The notes under the pieces: model-generated | What the model was told of the DNA's origin: nothing | The model's input: only the letters and a program-made list of their open reading frames with translations | Databases searched by the model: none | Part shown: one piece after another, positions 16,891 through 25,860 of the stretch | Layout of the letters: each line of letters starts with the position of its first letter | How positions within the stretch are numbered: the first letter of the stretch is position 1 | Program-made: the position numbers and the translations under genes | NCBI RefSeq assembly: GCF_001592045.1 | Contig: NZ_BCWB01000033.1 | Span: 1 to 64,000 of the forward strand | DNA from: Thermobifida fusca NBRC 14071 = JCM 3263 | Lineage (GTDB): Bacteria; Actinomycetota; Actinomycetes; Streptosporangiales; Streptosporangiaceae | Length of the DNA: 64,000 nucleotides | Direction: 5' to 3'

Positions 16891-19800
16891 GTGAGCTTCC
16901 GATCGCCAGGCGCGCCCACTGCGCGCATGCCCCGACGGTCCCGGTTGCTCGCGCCGGTCGGCGCAGCCGTGGTCGTCATCATCGCGGGCATCATGTTCGC
17001 CGCGAATTTCTGGACCGAGTACCGGTGGTTCGGTTCGGTCGGCTACACCACGGTCTTCTGGACGGAGCTGCGCACCCGGGCACTGCTTTTTGCCGGGGGA
17101 GCGCTGCTGATGGCCCTCGCCGTCGGCCTCAGCGTCTACTTCGCTTACCGGACCAGACCCGCCTACCGGCCGTTCAGCCTGGAACAGCAAGGGCTTGACC
17201 GCTACCGGTCCTCTATCGACCCTCACCGCAAAGTCTTCTTCTGGGGGCTTGTCGGCGGGCTTGCACTGCTCACCGGGGCCTCTGCGACCGCGGAGTGGCA
17301 GACTTTCCTGCAGTTCGCCAACGCCACGAAGTTCGGAGCCCAAGACGCCCAGTTCGGGCTGGACATCTCGTTCTACACCTTCACGTACCCGTTCCTCCAG
17401 GTGATCATCGGCTACCTGTACACGGCCGTGGTCATCGCGTTCATCGCGGGTGTGGTGGTGCACTACCTGTACGGCGGGGTGCGGCTGCAAGCCCAAGGGC
17501 AGCGCGTCACCCCGGCAGCGCGCGTGCACCTGTCCGTCCTGCTGGGCGTCTTCCTGCTGCTGCGGGCTGCCGACTACTGGCTGGAGCAGTACGGGCTGGT
17601 CTTCTCTAACCGCGGCTACACCTTCGGCGCGTCCTACACCGACGTCAACGCGGTCCTGTACGCCAAGATCATCCTGTTCTTCATCGCGCTGGTGTGCGCG
17701 GTGCTGTTCTTCGCCAACATCTACTTCAAGAACGCCAGGGTGCCGCTGGTCAGCCTGGGATTGATGGTGCTCTCGGCGATCCTCATCGGCGGGGTCTACC
17801 CGGCGATCGTCCAGCAGGTCACCGTCTCCCCCAACGAGCAGCGGCTGGAACGGCCCTACATCCAGCGCAACATCGAGGCCACCCGGGCCGCGTACGGTAT
17901 CGACGGCGCCGAGGTGATCGACTACGACGCGCAGACCGAGCTGACCACCGCGGAGCTGGCAGCGGAGGCCGAGACCATTCCCAGCGTGCGCCTGGTGGAC
18001 CCGGCCGTGGTCTCGCAGACTTTCCAGCAGCTCCAGCAGGTCCGCGGCTTCTACCAGTTCCCCCAGGTCCTGGAGGTCGACCGGTACACCACCTCGGACG
18101 GCGAGACGGTGGACACGATCGTGGCAGCCCGGGAACTCGACGGTCCCCCCAGCCAGGAGGACCGGTGGCTGACCCGCCACCTGGTCTACACCCACGGTTT
18201 CGGCATGGTCGCCGCCGCGGGCAACCAGGTGGACTCCGAGGGGCGTCCAGTGTTCCTGGAGTACAACATTCCGCCGACCGGTGAACTGTCCCAGGTGGGG
18301 GAGGGCTACGAGCCGCGCATCTACTTCGGCCGCGAAGGCGCCGAGTACGTGATCGTCAACGCCGAAGCCGAGTACGACTACCCGGTGGACCCCGACACGC
18401 CGGAGGTTCCCACCACCGAAGACGCGGTCGTTCCGACCCCTTCCCCGTCGCCGGAGGCGGACGAAGCTCCAGCACCTGCCGACAGCCGCGAGGAAGGCTC
18501 CGCGCAAGAGCAGCAGGACCAGGAAGGCCAGGACGGCGGGGAGGACGCCCAGGGCACTGAGGAGGAGCAGTCCGGCCAGGGCAGCGGCCAGGCCAACAAC
18601 TACTACGACGGTAAAGGCGGCGTGCAGCTCAAGAGCTTCTTCGACAAGCTCATGTACGCGCTCAAGTACCAGGAGATCAACATCCTCCTCAACAACGCGA
18701 TCAGCAACGAGTCGCAGATCATCTACGTCCGCGACCCTGCTGAGCGGGTGGAGAAGGTCGCTCCTTTCCTCACCGTGGACGGCAAGGCGTACCCGGCGGT
18801 GGTGGACGGCCGGATCGTGTGGATCGTCGACGCCTACACCACTTCGGACCGGTACCCCTACTCCACGCCGATCGACCTGGCCCAAGCCACGACGGACACC
18901 TTCACCGAGAGCACCACGGCGGTCAACGCGCTGCCGGGCAACCGGGTGAACTACATCCGCAACTCGGTCAAGGCCACCGTGGACGCCTACGACGGGACCG
19001 TGACCCTGTACGGCTGGGACGAGGAAGACCCGGTCCTGCAGACCTGGTCCAAGGCGTTCCCTGGAGTGGTCACCAGCAAGGACGAGATCAGCGACACGCT
19101 GCTGTCCCACCTGCGCTACCCGGACGACCTGTACAAGGTGCAGCGGGAGATCCTGGAGCGCTACCACATCACCAACGCCGACGCCTTCTACGGCGGCCAG
19201 GACTTCTGGACCGTGCCCAACGACCCGAAGCCGCAGGCGGGCAACAACCCGGAGCCGCCCTACCGCCAGACCATCCGCTTCCCGGGCGACGACACGCCGA
19301 CGTACTCGCTGACGTCGACCTTCGTGCCCCGGGGCCGGGAGAACCTGGCGGCGTTCATGGCCGTGAACAGCGACGCGTCGTCGGAGGACTACGGCCAGAT
19401 GCGCATCCTGGAGCTGCCGCGGAGCACCGCGGTCCAAGGGCCGGGGCAGATCCAGAACACCTTCCAGTCCTCGGCTGAGGTGCGTGAAGTGCTGCTCCCC
19501 TTGGAGCAGAGCTCGGCCCAGGTCACCTACGGCAACCTGCTCACCTTGCCTTTCGCTGGCGGTCTGCTCTATGTGGAACCGCTCTACGTGCAGGCCGGGG
19601 GCAGCGACGCCTCCTATCCGCTGCTGCAGCAGGTCCTGGTCGGCTTCGGCGACCAGGTCGCTATCGGCAGCAACCTCCAGGAGGCGCTGAACAACCTCTT
19701 CGACGGGGACGAGGCCCCCTTGGAGGAGCCCACCACAGACGGAGAGGCCCGGGAGGAAGAGGAGCAGCCGCAGGCGAGCAGCGACCTCGCCCAGGCGCTG

Positions 19801-19947
19801 GAGGACGCCGCGGAAGCGTACGAAGAGGGTCAGGCAGCGCTGCGGGAAGGCGACTTCGCCGCCTACGGCGAGGCCAACGAGCGGTTGAAGGAGGCCCTCG
19901 ACCGCGCGAAGGCCGCATCCGGAAGCAACGAGGAGAAGGACGAGTAG
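16891..19947 (+). CDS. UPF0182 family large membrane protein
   Basis: A 1018-residue protein with seven hydrophobic segments in the first 300 residues (for example near 22-42, 62-84, 115-135, 175-200, 215-235, 255-277, 285-305) and a large extracytoplasmic C-terminal domain with the family segments YGIDGAEVIDYDA and SYPLLQQVLVGFGD. Function of UPF0182 is unknown. An acidic Pro/Glu/Gln-rich stretch (about residues 495-570) interrupts the domain, and the C-terminal 60 residues form a Glu/Ala-rich coiled-coil-like helix. Start GTG 16891, with GAGGGGGAGG just upstream. Confidence 0.88.
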   Translation: MSFRSPGAPTARMPRRSRLLAPVGAAVVVIIAGIMFAANFWTEYRWFGSVGYTTVFWTELRTRALLFAGGALLMALAVGLSVYFAYRTRPAYRPFSLEQQGLDRYRSSIDPHRKVFFWGLVGGLALLTGASATAEWQTFLQFANATKFGAQDAQFGLDISFYTFTYPFLQVIIGYLYTAVVIAFIAGVVVHYLYGGVRLQAQGQRVTPAARVHLSVLLGVFLLLRAADYWLEQYGLVFSNRGYTFGASYTDVNAVLYAKIILFFIALVCAVLFFANIYFKNARVPLVSLGLMVLSAILIGGVYPAIVQQVTVSPNEQRLERPYIQRNIEATRAAYGIDGAEVIDYDAQTELTTAELAAEAETIPSVRLVDPAVVSQTFQQLQQVRGFYQFPQVLEVDRYTTSDGETVDTIVAARELDGPPSQEDRWLTRHLVYTHGFGMVAAAGNQVDSEGRPVFLEYNIPPTGELSQVGEGYEPRIYFGREGAEYVIVNAEAEYDYPVDPDTPEVPTTEDAVVPTPSPSPEADEAPAPADSREEGSAQEQQDQEGQDGGEDAQGTEEEQSGQGSGQANNYYDGKGGVQLKSFFDKLMYALKYQEINILLNNAISNESQIIYVRDPAERVEKVAPFLTVDGKAYPAVVDGRIVWIVDAYTTSDRYPYSTPIDLAQATTDTFTESTTAVNALPGNRVNYIRNSVKATVDAYDGTVTLYGWDEEDPVLQTWSKAFPGVVTSKDEISDTLLSHLRYPDDLYKVQREILERYHITNADAFYGGQDFWTVPNDPKPQAGNNPEPPYRQTIRFPGDDTPTYSLTSTFVPRGRENLAAFMAVNSDASSEDYGQMRILELPRSTAVQGPGQIQNTFQSSAEVREVLLPLEQSSAQVTYGNLLTLPFAGGLLYVEPLYVQAGGSDASYPLLQQVLVGFGDQVAIGSNLQEALNNLFDGDEAPLEEPTTDGEAREEEEQPQASSDLAQALEDAAEAYEEGQAALREGDFAAYGEANERLKEALDRAKAASGSNEEKDE

Positions 19948-19967
19948 CCGGCTGCCGCGCTGCTGAA

Positions 19968-20003
19968 GCCGGGGTGCCGCGGGAATACGTGCGGCACCCC
20001 GGC
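19968..20003 (+). terminator. Terminator after the UPF0182 gene
   Basis: GCCGGGGTGCCGC (19968-19980), 10-nt loop, GCGGCACCCCGGC (19991-20003), then TGTTGT. Perfect 13-bp stem 20 bp past the stop. Confidence 0.75.
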
Positions 20004-20057
20004 TGTTGTCATCAACGACAGCAGAAAGCGGTGTGACACAGACGGCACGGCGCCGAT

Positions 20058-20086
20058 TTGGCGCTGCTGGGAGATCACGCTAGCCT
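20058..20086 (+). promoter_or_regulatory. Promoter of the first initiator tRNA gene
   Basis: TTGGCG (20058-20063), 17-bp spacer, TAGCCT (20081-20086), ending 15 bp before the mature 5' end. Confidence 0.6.
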
Positions 20087-20101
20087 GTAAAGCGACAGCG
20101 A

Positions 20102-20178
20102 CGCGGGGTGGAGCAGTTCGGTAGCTCGCTGGGCTCATAACCCAGAGGTCGCAGGTTCAAATCCTGCCCCCGCTACTA
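20102..20178 (+). tRNA. Initiator tRNA-Met (CAT), copy 1
   Basis: Cloverleaf with CAT anticodon in loop CTCATAA. Initiator hallmarks: three consecutive G-C pairs at the base of the anticodon stem (GGG/CCC) and an unpaired 1:72 position (C opposite T). T-stem GCAGG/CCTGC with loop TTCAAAT. The mature gene ends at A20175 (discriminator); the next three bases are CTA, so CCA must be added post-transcriptionally. Own promoter upstream and a 14-bp terminator downstream. Confidence 0.95.
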
Positions 20179-20193
20179 GATGCGCTAGGCATA

Positions 20194-20230
20194 GCCGTGG
20201 TCCCCACCGAGTGTGGGGACCACGGCGTTT
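20194..20230 (+). terminator. Terminator of tRNA copy 1
   Basis: GCCGTGGTCCCCAC (20194-20207), loop CGAGT, GTGGGGACCACGGC (20213-20226), then GTTT. Perfect 14-bp stem. Confidence 0.8.
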
Positions 20231-20395
20231 CCGGGTCCACCTACCGGGTCCGTGGGCAGGACACGGCAGTGGGCCCGGGCCACACCGGTCGCACGTCCCC
20301 CAGCCGGAAGGGGTCAGCACGGCAGGGGATGCCGCAGCCGGAACCCAAGGCCCCGGCGCGCGGTCGTCGCAGACCGATGACACCGGGATTCTGAT

Positions 20396-20424
20396 TTGCT
20401 TTCCCTAGCAACCGTGTCTAGGGT
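20396..20424 (+). promoter_or_regulatory. Promoter of the second initiator tRNA gene
   Basis: TTGCTT (20396-20401), 17-bp spacer, TAGGGT (20419-20424). Independent of the first copy's promoter. Confidence 0.6.
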
Positions 20425-20438
20425 TAAGAACAGACCGA

Positions 20439-20515
20439 CGCGGGGTGGAGCAGTTCGGTAGCTCGCTGGGCTCATAACCCAGAGGTCGCAGGTTCAAATC
20501 CTGTCCCCGCTACTA
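20439..20515 (+). tRNA. Initiator tRNA-Met (CAT), copy 2
   Basis: Identical to copy 1 apart from one base at the end of the T-stem (CCTGT instead of CCTGC, giving a G-T pair). Same initiator features and CAT anticodon; discriminator A20512 followed by CTA rather than CCA. Separate promoter and terminator. Confidence 0.95.
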
Positions 20516-20520
20516 CGCCA

Positions 20521-20559
20521 TGAGGCCAACTGTGGAAACACAGTTGGCCTCACGCGTTT
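20521..20559 (+). terminator. Terminator of tRNA copy 2
   Basis: TGAGGCCAACTGTG (20521-20534), GAAA tetraloop, CACAGTTGGCCTCA (20539-20552), then CGCGTTT. Confidence 0.82.
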
Positions 20560-20612
20560 CTGGGGCCCCTCACCAGTGCCGCCGCTGTCTGAACCCTGCT
20601 GCGGCTGCGGGC

Positions 20613-21419
20613 TCACGTCCGGCGCAGCGGAATGGGGCCGCCGTTGAGCTGGGTGAGCACGGCATCGTGCAGCAGCCCGTTGCTGCACACCAGCGCTCCT
20701 CCGTCGGTGAACGGGCCGCCGTTCAGGCTCGTGGCCCGACCGCCCGCCTCCTCCAGGATGAGCGGCAGCGGGGCCGCGTCCCACAGCGACAGCTCCGGTT
20801 CCATCGACAAGTCCACGGCGCCTTCCGCGACCATCACGTGGGACCAGAAGTCGCCGTAGGCGCGCGTCCGCCACACGGAGCGGGTCAGGTCCAGGAAATA
20901 GTCGAGGCGCCCCTGCTCTTCCCAACCGGTCAGCGAAGAGAAGGACAGGGAAGCGTCCTCCAAACGGGACACGGCAGATACCCGGCAGCGCGTGGCCTTG
21001 GCGAGGCTGCGGCCGCTCCACGCGCCACCGCCCTTCGACGCCCACCAGCGGCGGTTCAGCGCGGGCGCCGACACCACACCCACCACGGGCTGGTCGCCTT
21101 CCAGCAGCGCAATCAGCGTGGCCCACACGGGCACGCCCCGCACATAGTTCTTGGTGCCGTCAATCGGGTCCACCACCCAGCGACGGGCGCTGTTCCCGCT
21201 CGTGCCGTACTCCTCCCCGACAACGGCGTCCCGGGGCCGGGCCCGGGAGAGGATGGAGCGCACCGTCTCCTCCACCGCACGGTCGGCTTCGGTGACCGGC
21301 GTCAGGTCGGGCTTAGTGTCGACCTTGAGGTCGAGGGAGCGGAAAAGCCGCAGGGAGATGTCGTCTGCCGCGTCAGCGAGCACATGCGCGAGACGCAGGT
21401 CATCATCAAAGGCCGCCAT
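20613..21419 (-). CDS. hisN: Histidinol-phosphatase, inositol monophosphatase family
   Basis: A 268-residue Mg-dependent phosphatase of the IMPase superfamily, most like actinobacterial HisN, which dephosphorylates L-histidinol phosphate. Metal-site motifs: GEEYG (about 68-72), WVVDPIDGTKNYVRG (about 81-95) and, near residue 210, LWDAAPLPLILEEAGG. ATG 21419; TAGCGT lies 8 nt upstream and no Shine-Dalgarno is visible. Same strand as rsgA and aroA, 66 bp after rsgA, so it may be the end of an aroA-rsgA-hisN operon. Inositol-phosphatase activity cannot be excluded. Confidence 0.82.
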   Translation of the reverse strand: MAAFDDDLRLAHVLADAADDISLRLFRSLDLKVDTKPDLTPVTEADRAVEETVRSILSRARPRDAVVGEEYGTSGNSARRWVVDPIDGTKNYVRGVPVWATLIALLEGDQPVVGVVSAPALNRRWWASKGGGAWSGRSLAKATRCRVSAVSRLEDASLSFSSLTGWEEQGRLDYFLDLTRSVWRTRAYGDFWSHVMVAEGAVDLSMEPELSLWDAAPLPLILEEAGGRATSLNGGPFTDGGALVCSNGLLHDAVLTQLNGGPIPLRRT

Positions 21420-21485
21420 GGCCGGTAACGCTACCGTTCTTTCCTGAGTGGAGGCTATGTTCGCTCCGCGTGGCGCGGCGGGAAC

Positions 21486-22565
21486 TCAGCGTTCAAGCTC
21501 GCCTTCGCGGCTGGCGAGCAGGCGGCGGAACGAGGTGACCCGGGCCGGGTTGAGCTCTCCCCGAGCCAGCCATTCATCGAGGGCGCAGCCGTCGCCCAGA
21601 TGGGAGCAGTGGTCCGGGCAGTCAGCCACGGCGTCGTCCAGGTCGGGGAAGGCCGCGAGCAGGTCGTCCGGGGTGACGTGTGCCAGCCCGAAGCTGCGCA
21701 CCCCCGGCGTGTCGATGATCCAGCCGTAGTCCAGTTCACTGCGGTCGATGCGGCCTTCCCGCGCCGCGTGCAGTCGCTCCACGCTTTCGGCGCTCGCCGG
21801 AGCGCCGATGGGGAGCGCCACCGCCGACGTCGACGTGTGCCGTCCCCGACCCGTGACCACGTTGACGTCGCCGACCGCGCGACGCGCCTCCGGCACGAGC
21901 AGGTTCACCAGAGTCGACTTCCCCACCCCTGAGGGGCCGACGAGCACGCTGATCCGCCCCATGAGCTGTTCGCGCAGCGCAGAGAGGTCGCCGTCCCGGC
22001 GGGTCACCACCCAGCGCAGCCCGAGGGGAGCATAAATGTCCAGCAGGGCATCGGGGGAAGCCAGATCGGACTTGGTGAGGCACAGCAGCGGATCCAGCCC
22101 GGCCTCATAGGCCGCCACCAGGCAGCGGTCGATGAACCGCGGCTGCGGGTCCGGGTCGGCCAGGGCTGTCACGATGACCATCTGGTCCGCGTTGGCGACA
22201 ATGACCCGCTCCACCGGGTCCGTATCGTCAGCGGTCCGGCGCAGGACAGAGGAGCGCTTCTCTACCCGGACGATCCGGGCCAGGGTGCCCGGCCGTCCGG
22301 AAAGGTCACCGACCAGGGCGACGATGTCGCCGACGACAATGCTGCCCCGACCGAGTTCGCGGGCCTTCATCGCCACCACGGAGAGGTCGCCGACCAGGCA
22401 CTGGTAGCGGCCGCGGTTCACCGCGGTCACGAATCCCAGTCGCGCGTTCTCGTGCTTGGGGCGTTTCCGGGTACGCGGCCGGGAGCCTCCGCGGGCGCGT
22501 ACCCGGACGTCGTCCTCGTCGATGTCGAGATAGCGGCCGTCTCTCAAGAGAGAACCTCGCTCCAC
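21486..22565 (-). CDS. rsgA: Ribosome small-subunit GTPase RsgA
   Basis: A circularly permuted GTPase that helps mature the 30S subunit. OB-fold in the first 110 residues, then G4 TKSD before G1 GPSGVGKST and G3 DTPGV, the permuted order typical of RsgA. C-terminal zinc knuckle [18 protein letters not shown]. The frame opens at GTG 22565 (359 residues), inside aroA. An alternative TTG at 22547 gives 353 residues, overlaps the aroA stop as TTGA and has GAGCGAGG 5 nt upstream, so that start is at least as likely. Actinobacterial RsgA N termini are basic ([11 protein letters not shown] here). Confidence 0.88.
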   Translation of the reverse strand: MERGSLLRDGRYLDIDEDDVRVRARGGSRPRTRKRPKHENARLGFVTAVNRGRYQCLVGDLSVVAMKARELGRGSIVVGDIVALVGDLSGRPGTLARIVRVEKRSSVLRRTADDTDPVERVIVANADQMVIVTALADPDPQPRFIDRCLVAAYEAGLDPLLCLTKSDLASPDALLDIYAPLGLRWVVTRRDGDLSALREQLMGRISVLVGPSGVGKSTLVNLLVPEARRAVGDVNVVTGRGRHTSTSAVALPIGAPASAESVERLHAAREGRIDRSELDYGWIIDTPGVRSFGLAHVTPDDLLAAFPDLDDAVADCPDHCSHLGDGCALDEWLARGELNPARVTSFRRLLASREGELER

Positions 22566-23818
22566 AGACGGGGAAAGTCCGGAAGGGTCTTGCCTGTCGT
22601 AGCGATGTTTTCCACCTCCACTCCAGGCACCACGAGTCCGATGACCGCCCCGGAAGTGGCCATCCGGTGGTCGTCGTAGGAGTGGAAGACACCGCCGTGC
22701 AGGGGGCGCGGGCGGATGACTAGCCCGTCGGGAAGCTCTTCTGCGTCCCCGCCTAGGCGGTTGATCTCGCGGACCAACGCTGCGATCCGGTCGGTTTCGT
22801 GCCTGCGGAGGTGCGCGATACCGGTGAGACGGGACGGGGTGGACGCGAGTGCGGCCACGGCCGCGATGGTCGGGGTGAGCTCTCCGACGTCGCGCAGGTC
22901 AGCGGTGAGTCCACGGATTTCCCCGGTGCCGTGCAGGGTCAGCCCTTCGTCGGTGAACTCGACACGGCCGCCCATCTCGGCGAACAGGGTGCGCAATGCG
23001 TCCCCCGGCTGGGTGGTGTGCCGCGGCCAGCCGCGGACCGTGACCCGCCCACCGGTGACCAGGGCGGCAGCCAGGAAAGGGGCAGCATTGGACAGGTCGG
23101 GTTCGACCGTGATCTCGGTGACCCGGATCGGTCCCGGCGCGACCCGCCACACGTCGGGGGTGTCCGTGTCCACTTCCACCCCGGCGTCGCGCAGCATCTG
23201 CACGGTCATGTTCAGGTGGGGCTGGGAAGGAACCGGGGGCCCCACGTGCCGCACCTCCACGCCCTTGCTGAACCGGGCTCCGCTGAGCAGGAGGGCGGAG
23301 ACGAACTGGGACGAGCCGGAAGCGTCCAGGGTGACCGTACCGCCGGGGAGTTCACCTCGGCCGCGGATCACCATGGGAAGGGCGCCGCGACCCCCGTCGT
23401 CGATCTCCGCGCCCAGGGTGCGCAGCGCGGCGAGGAGGGGACCGACGGGCCGCTCCCGGGCGCGCGGGTCGCCGTCGAAGGACACCTCGCCACGGGCCAT
23501 GGCGGCCAGCGGCGGCACGAACCGCATCACTGTCCCGGCGTTGCCCACGTCGATGGCTGCGGGGCCCTGCGGCGGTGTCGGAGTCACCTCCCAGTCCCCG
23601 TCTGCTTCGTGCACGCCGATACCGAGCGCCCGCAGCGCGCCCACCATCAACGTGGTGTCGCGGCTGTACAGGGGGGCGCGCACCACGCTGGGAGTCTCCG
23701 ACAGCGCGGCCAGGATCAGCGCGCGGTTGGTCATCGATTTGGAGCCGGGCAGGCTGACCGTGGCGTCCACAGGACGGGACACGGTCGGGGCAGGCCAGTG
23801 CGACGCGGTTTCAGCCAT
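22544..23818 (-). CDS. aroA: 3-phosphoshikimate 1-carboxyvinyltransferase (EPSP synthase)
   Basis: A 424-residue EPSP synthase for the sixth step of the shikimate pathway. Visible motifs: [17 protein letters not shown] (about 23-39), the [12 protein letters not shown]-binding segment, [11 protein letters not shown] and the late ETDRIAAL and YDDHRMA signatures. ATG 23818 lacks a Shine-Dalgarno, but TACCCT ends exactly 6 nt upstream, consistent with a leaderless m[12 protein letters not shown] has Val and Met where class I enzymes have Thr and Ala (NAGTAMR), so it is probably the actinobacterial variant class. Overlaps rsgA. Confidence 0.94.
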   Translation of the reverse strand: MAETASHWPAPTVSRPVDATVSLPGSKSMTNRALILAALSETPSVVRAPLYSRDTTLMVGALRALGIGVHEADGDWEVTPTPPQGPAAIDVGNAGTVMRFVPPLAAMARGEVSFDGDPRARERPVGPLLAALRTLGAEIDDGGRGALPMVIRGRGELPGGTVTLDASGSSQFVSALLLSGARFSKGVEVRHVGPPVPSQPHLNMTVQMLRDAGVEVDTDTPDVWRVAPGPIRVTEITVEPDLSNAAPFLAAALVTGGRVTVRGWPRHTTQPGDALRTLFAEMGGRVEFTDEGLTLHGTGEIRGLTADLRDVGELTPTIAAVAALASTPSRLTGIAHLRRHETDRIAALVREINRLGGDAEELPDGLVIRPRPLHGGVFHSYDDHRMATSGAVIGLVVPGVEVENIATTGKTLPDFPRLWSEVLS

Positions 23819-24049
23819 GCTTGAAGGGTATCCAGGAATACGGTGTGCCGGGGAAACGCGGACGTCACGCTGCGGATACGGAACGTTGCCGTGCCCGCGG
23901 GGCCGCGAGCGGCATGCCGCCGGCGAGGGGCGTTGGCTGCCCGTCCCACAGCTCCTCACCGGACGGGTCCTGGCCAGGCCCCTGCTGGCCGGGCAGTCAG
24001 GTCCCGTCCGGCCAGCAGCGGGAGGCGCCCCGTGCGGCACAGCCGAGGG

Positions 24050-24577
24050 TCAGCGCCGCGGACGCGGGATCGGCACGGGAAGCGGACTGGCCTGTCTGCG
24101 GCCGCGCGGGCGCTGAGGCATGGCGCGGAGGTGCTGGACCATTCCGGTGGTCTGCTGGCGGTGCTTGCGGGAACACCGTTTCCGTTTCGGTTCGGTGGCC
24201 GACAGGACGAGCGCCCCCAGCAGGCTGAGGTCTTTAGCCGTGGCAGCCCGGTGCCCGCCGAGGTCGTCGGGGCGCCCTTCGCGGAAGGTCCGCAGCTCGG
24301 TGAGCACGGTCGGCACCGACTGCACTGCCAGCAGCGCGCAGGCGGTGCGGGGCGCGCGGCCGAAGCACAGGAGCGCGCCGCCGAGTACGCCGATGATGCC
24401 GTGGAGACGGGCCAGGGCCTCCGGGGCGTTCGGCACGCTCGGGTAGCGCAGGGCCAGGTTGCGGATGAGCGGCGCGAGCTGCTGGGCCCGCGGGGTCGGG
24501 TCGCGCAGGACGCTGACTCCGTCCATGACGAACGGGACGCCGAGGAGGCGTCGGGCCTGGGTGCGTAGTATTCCCAC
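24050..24577 (-). CDS. DoxX family membrane protein
   Basis: A 175-residue DoxX-like membrane protein with about four helices: an opening helix (residues 1-20), 58-76 (LHGIIGVLGGALLCFG), 80-95 and about 120-135. Family signature RLLGVPFVMDGVSVLRDP lies near the start. The last 40 residues are a basic Pro/Arg-rich tail. GTG 24577 follows AAGGAGAG by 5 nt, an excellent site, so the longer frame was rejected. DoxX proteins have been linked to thiosulfate oxidation and to oxidative stress complexes, but function is unproven here. Confidence 0.75.
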   Translation of the reverse strand: MGILRTQARRLLGVPFVMDGVSVLRDPTPRAQQLAPLIRNLALRYPSVPNAPEALARLHGIIGVLGGALLCFGRAPRTACALLAVQSVPTVLTELRTFREGRPDDLGGHRAATAKDLSLLGALVLSATEPKRKRCSRKHRQQTTGMVQHLRAMPQRPRGRRQASPLPVPIPRPRR

Positions 24578-24706
24578 GATGTCTCTCCTTGACAGGGGCA
24601 GGACAGGATCCTGGAATGCCCACCGGGGTGGTGGATACCGCTCTACCCGCCTCTGTCGGGAACATCCGCATCCAATCGCCGGGTCATGACAGAGATTGCC
24701 TGGGTT

Positions 24707-24737
24707 TTGACCCAATGTCACCGGCCAGCCCTAAGCT
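24707..24737 (+). promoter_or_regulatory. Leaderless promoter of the SRAP gene
   Basis: TTGACC (24707-24712), 19-bp spacer, TAAGCT (24732-24737), 6 nt before the ATG at 24744, so transcription should start at or next to the start codon. Confidence 0.55.
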
Positions 24738-24743
24738 GGGAGT

Positions 24744-25601
24744 ATGTGCGGTCGGTACGCGTTGGGACGCAAAAAAGAAGAGATCCGGCGGGTTTTCGGC
24801 CTGCCTGAGTCGGAGGTCGACGCGCCCGGCGCGGACGAAGCCCGGCGTTGGCCGCCGCGGGAGGAGCTCGCCCCCGACTACAACATCGCCCCCGGCAAGC
24901 ACGCCTATGCGGTACTCGGCCGTGCCCCGGGCGAGCCGGTCTCCGGGGCGGCCGGGCCCCGTCATCTCGTCACACTGCGGTGGGGGCTGGTGCCGTCGTG
25001 GGCGAAGGACAGCAACGTCGGCTACCGGATGATCAACGCCCGTGCGGAGACGGTGACGGACCGGCCGGCGTTCCGCGCCGCGTTTGCGCGCCGCCGCTGC
25101 CTGCTGCCGGCCGACGCCTACTACGAATGGCAGTTGCTGCATACCTCCGGCGAAGCCCAGCCGGGCACGTCCCCGGTGACCGACCCGGAGCACCGGTCGC
25201 GTAAAGCGAAGACCCGCAAACGCCCGTTCGCGGTCCGCTACGCCGACGACCGGCCGCTCGCCCTGGCAGGCATCTTCGAGCGGTGGCGGGACCCGGCCGT
25301 CCCCGAAGAAGACCCGGCCGCGTGGCTGTGGAGTTTCGCGATCATCACGACCGAGGCTGCACCGGAGCTCGCCCACATCCACGAGCGGATGCCGGTGGTC
25401 GTGGGGGAGGAGGACTGGGCCACGTGGCTAGACCCGGAGGCAGACCGGGATGACTTGCTGTCTGTGCTTGACGCCACACCGGTGGAGGATTTCACGGTCT
25501 ACCCGGTGGGAACCGAGGTGAACGCGGTGCGGAACAACGGTCCGCACCTGCTCGTTCCGGTGTCCGCGGAATCCGAAGGAACTTCGGAGACGCTGTTCTG
25601 A
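24744..25601 (+). CDS. SRAP/HMCES family abasic-site protein (YedK-like)
   Basis: A 285-residue SRAP protein, which shields abasic sites in single-stranded DNA by forming a thiazolidine crosslink through Cys2. It shows the invariant MCGRY start (Cys2 becomes N-terminal after Met removal), NIAPG, RWGLVPSWAKD, INARAET, RRCLLPADAYYEW (catalytic Glu) and HERMPVVV (catalytic His). A charged insertion of about 35 residues (around 140-175) breaks the usual core. ATG 24744 must be the start because Cys2 is catalytic. No Shine-Dalgarno; a promoter -10 ends 6 nt upstream, so the mRNA is probably leaderless. Confidence 0.92.
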   Translation: MCGRYALGRKKEEIRRVFGLPESEVDAPGADEARRWPPREELAPDYNIAPGKHAYAVLGRAPGEPVSGAAGPRHLVTLRWGLVPSWAKDSNVGYRMINARAETVTDRPAFRAAFARRRCLLPADAYYEWQLLHTSGEAQPGTSPVTDPEHRSRKAKTRKRPFAVRYADDRPLALAGIFERWRDPAVPEEDPAAWLWSFAIITTEAAPELAHIHERMPVVVGEEDWATWLDPEADRDDLLSVLDATPVEDFTVYPVGTEVNAVRNNGPHLLVPVSAESEGTSETLF

Positions 25602-25810
25602 ACCTGGTCTTGGTGAGCTTTTTACCAGGATTTTTCCTTCCGTGGTGAGCTGTGGAAACCGTGGCCACGGAATGCTTTCGGCGGCGTGGAAACGGTGGAA
25701 TCCCGTGCAGAGGACCAGTAGGGTTGCCCACGCCTGAAGAAGTGGCGCCGGGCACTGGTGCACCCAGGTACGGAACCGGTATCCGGGTGCCGCCTCAGGC
25801 GGAACGCGCG

Positions 25811-25847
25811 GCCGGTTCCGGTCTTTCAGCGGTAGACCGGAACCGGC
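25811..25847. terminator. Hairpin between convergent SRAP and methyltransferase genes
   Basis: GCCGGTTCCGGTCT (25811-25824), 9-nt loop, AGACCGGAACCGGC (25834-25847). Perfect 14-bp stem, no T-tract either way. Probably a shared bidirectional terminator. Confidence 0.6.
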
Positions 25848-25860
25848 TACGGCGCGGCAC

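Noticed and set aside
20135-20383. A minus-strand reading frame ending in AGAGFEPATSGL over tRNA copy 1
   Set aside because: It is antisense to the initiator tRNA gene; this peptide ending is a well-known artefact of translating tRNA genes.
24050-24721. Longer 223-residue start for the DoxX-like gene
   Set aside because: GTG 24577 has a near-ideal AAGGAGAG, and the extra N-terminal residues do not look like DoxX.
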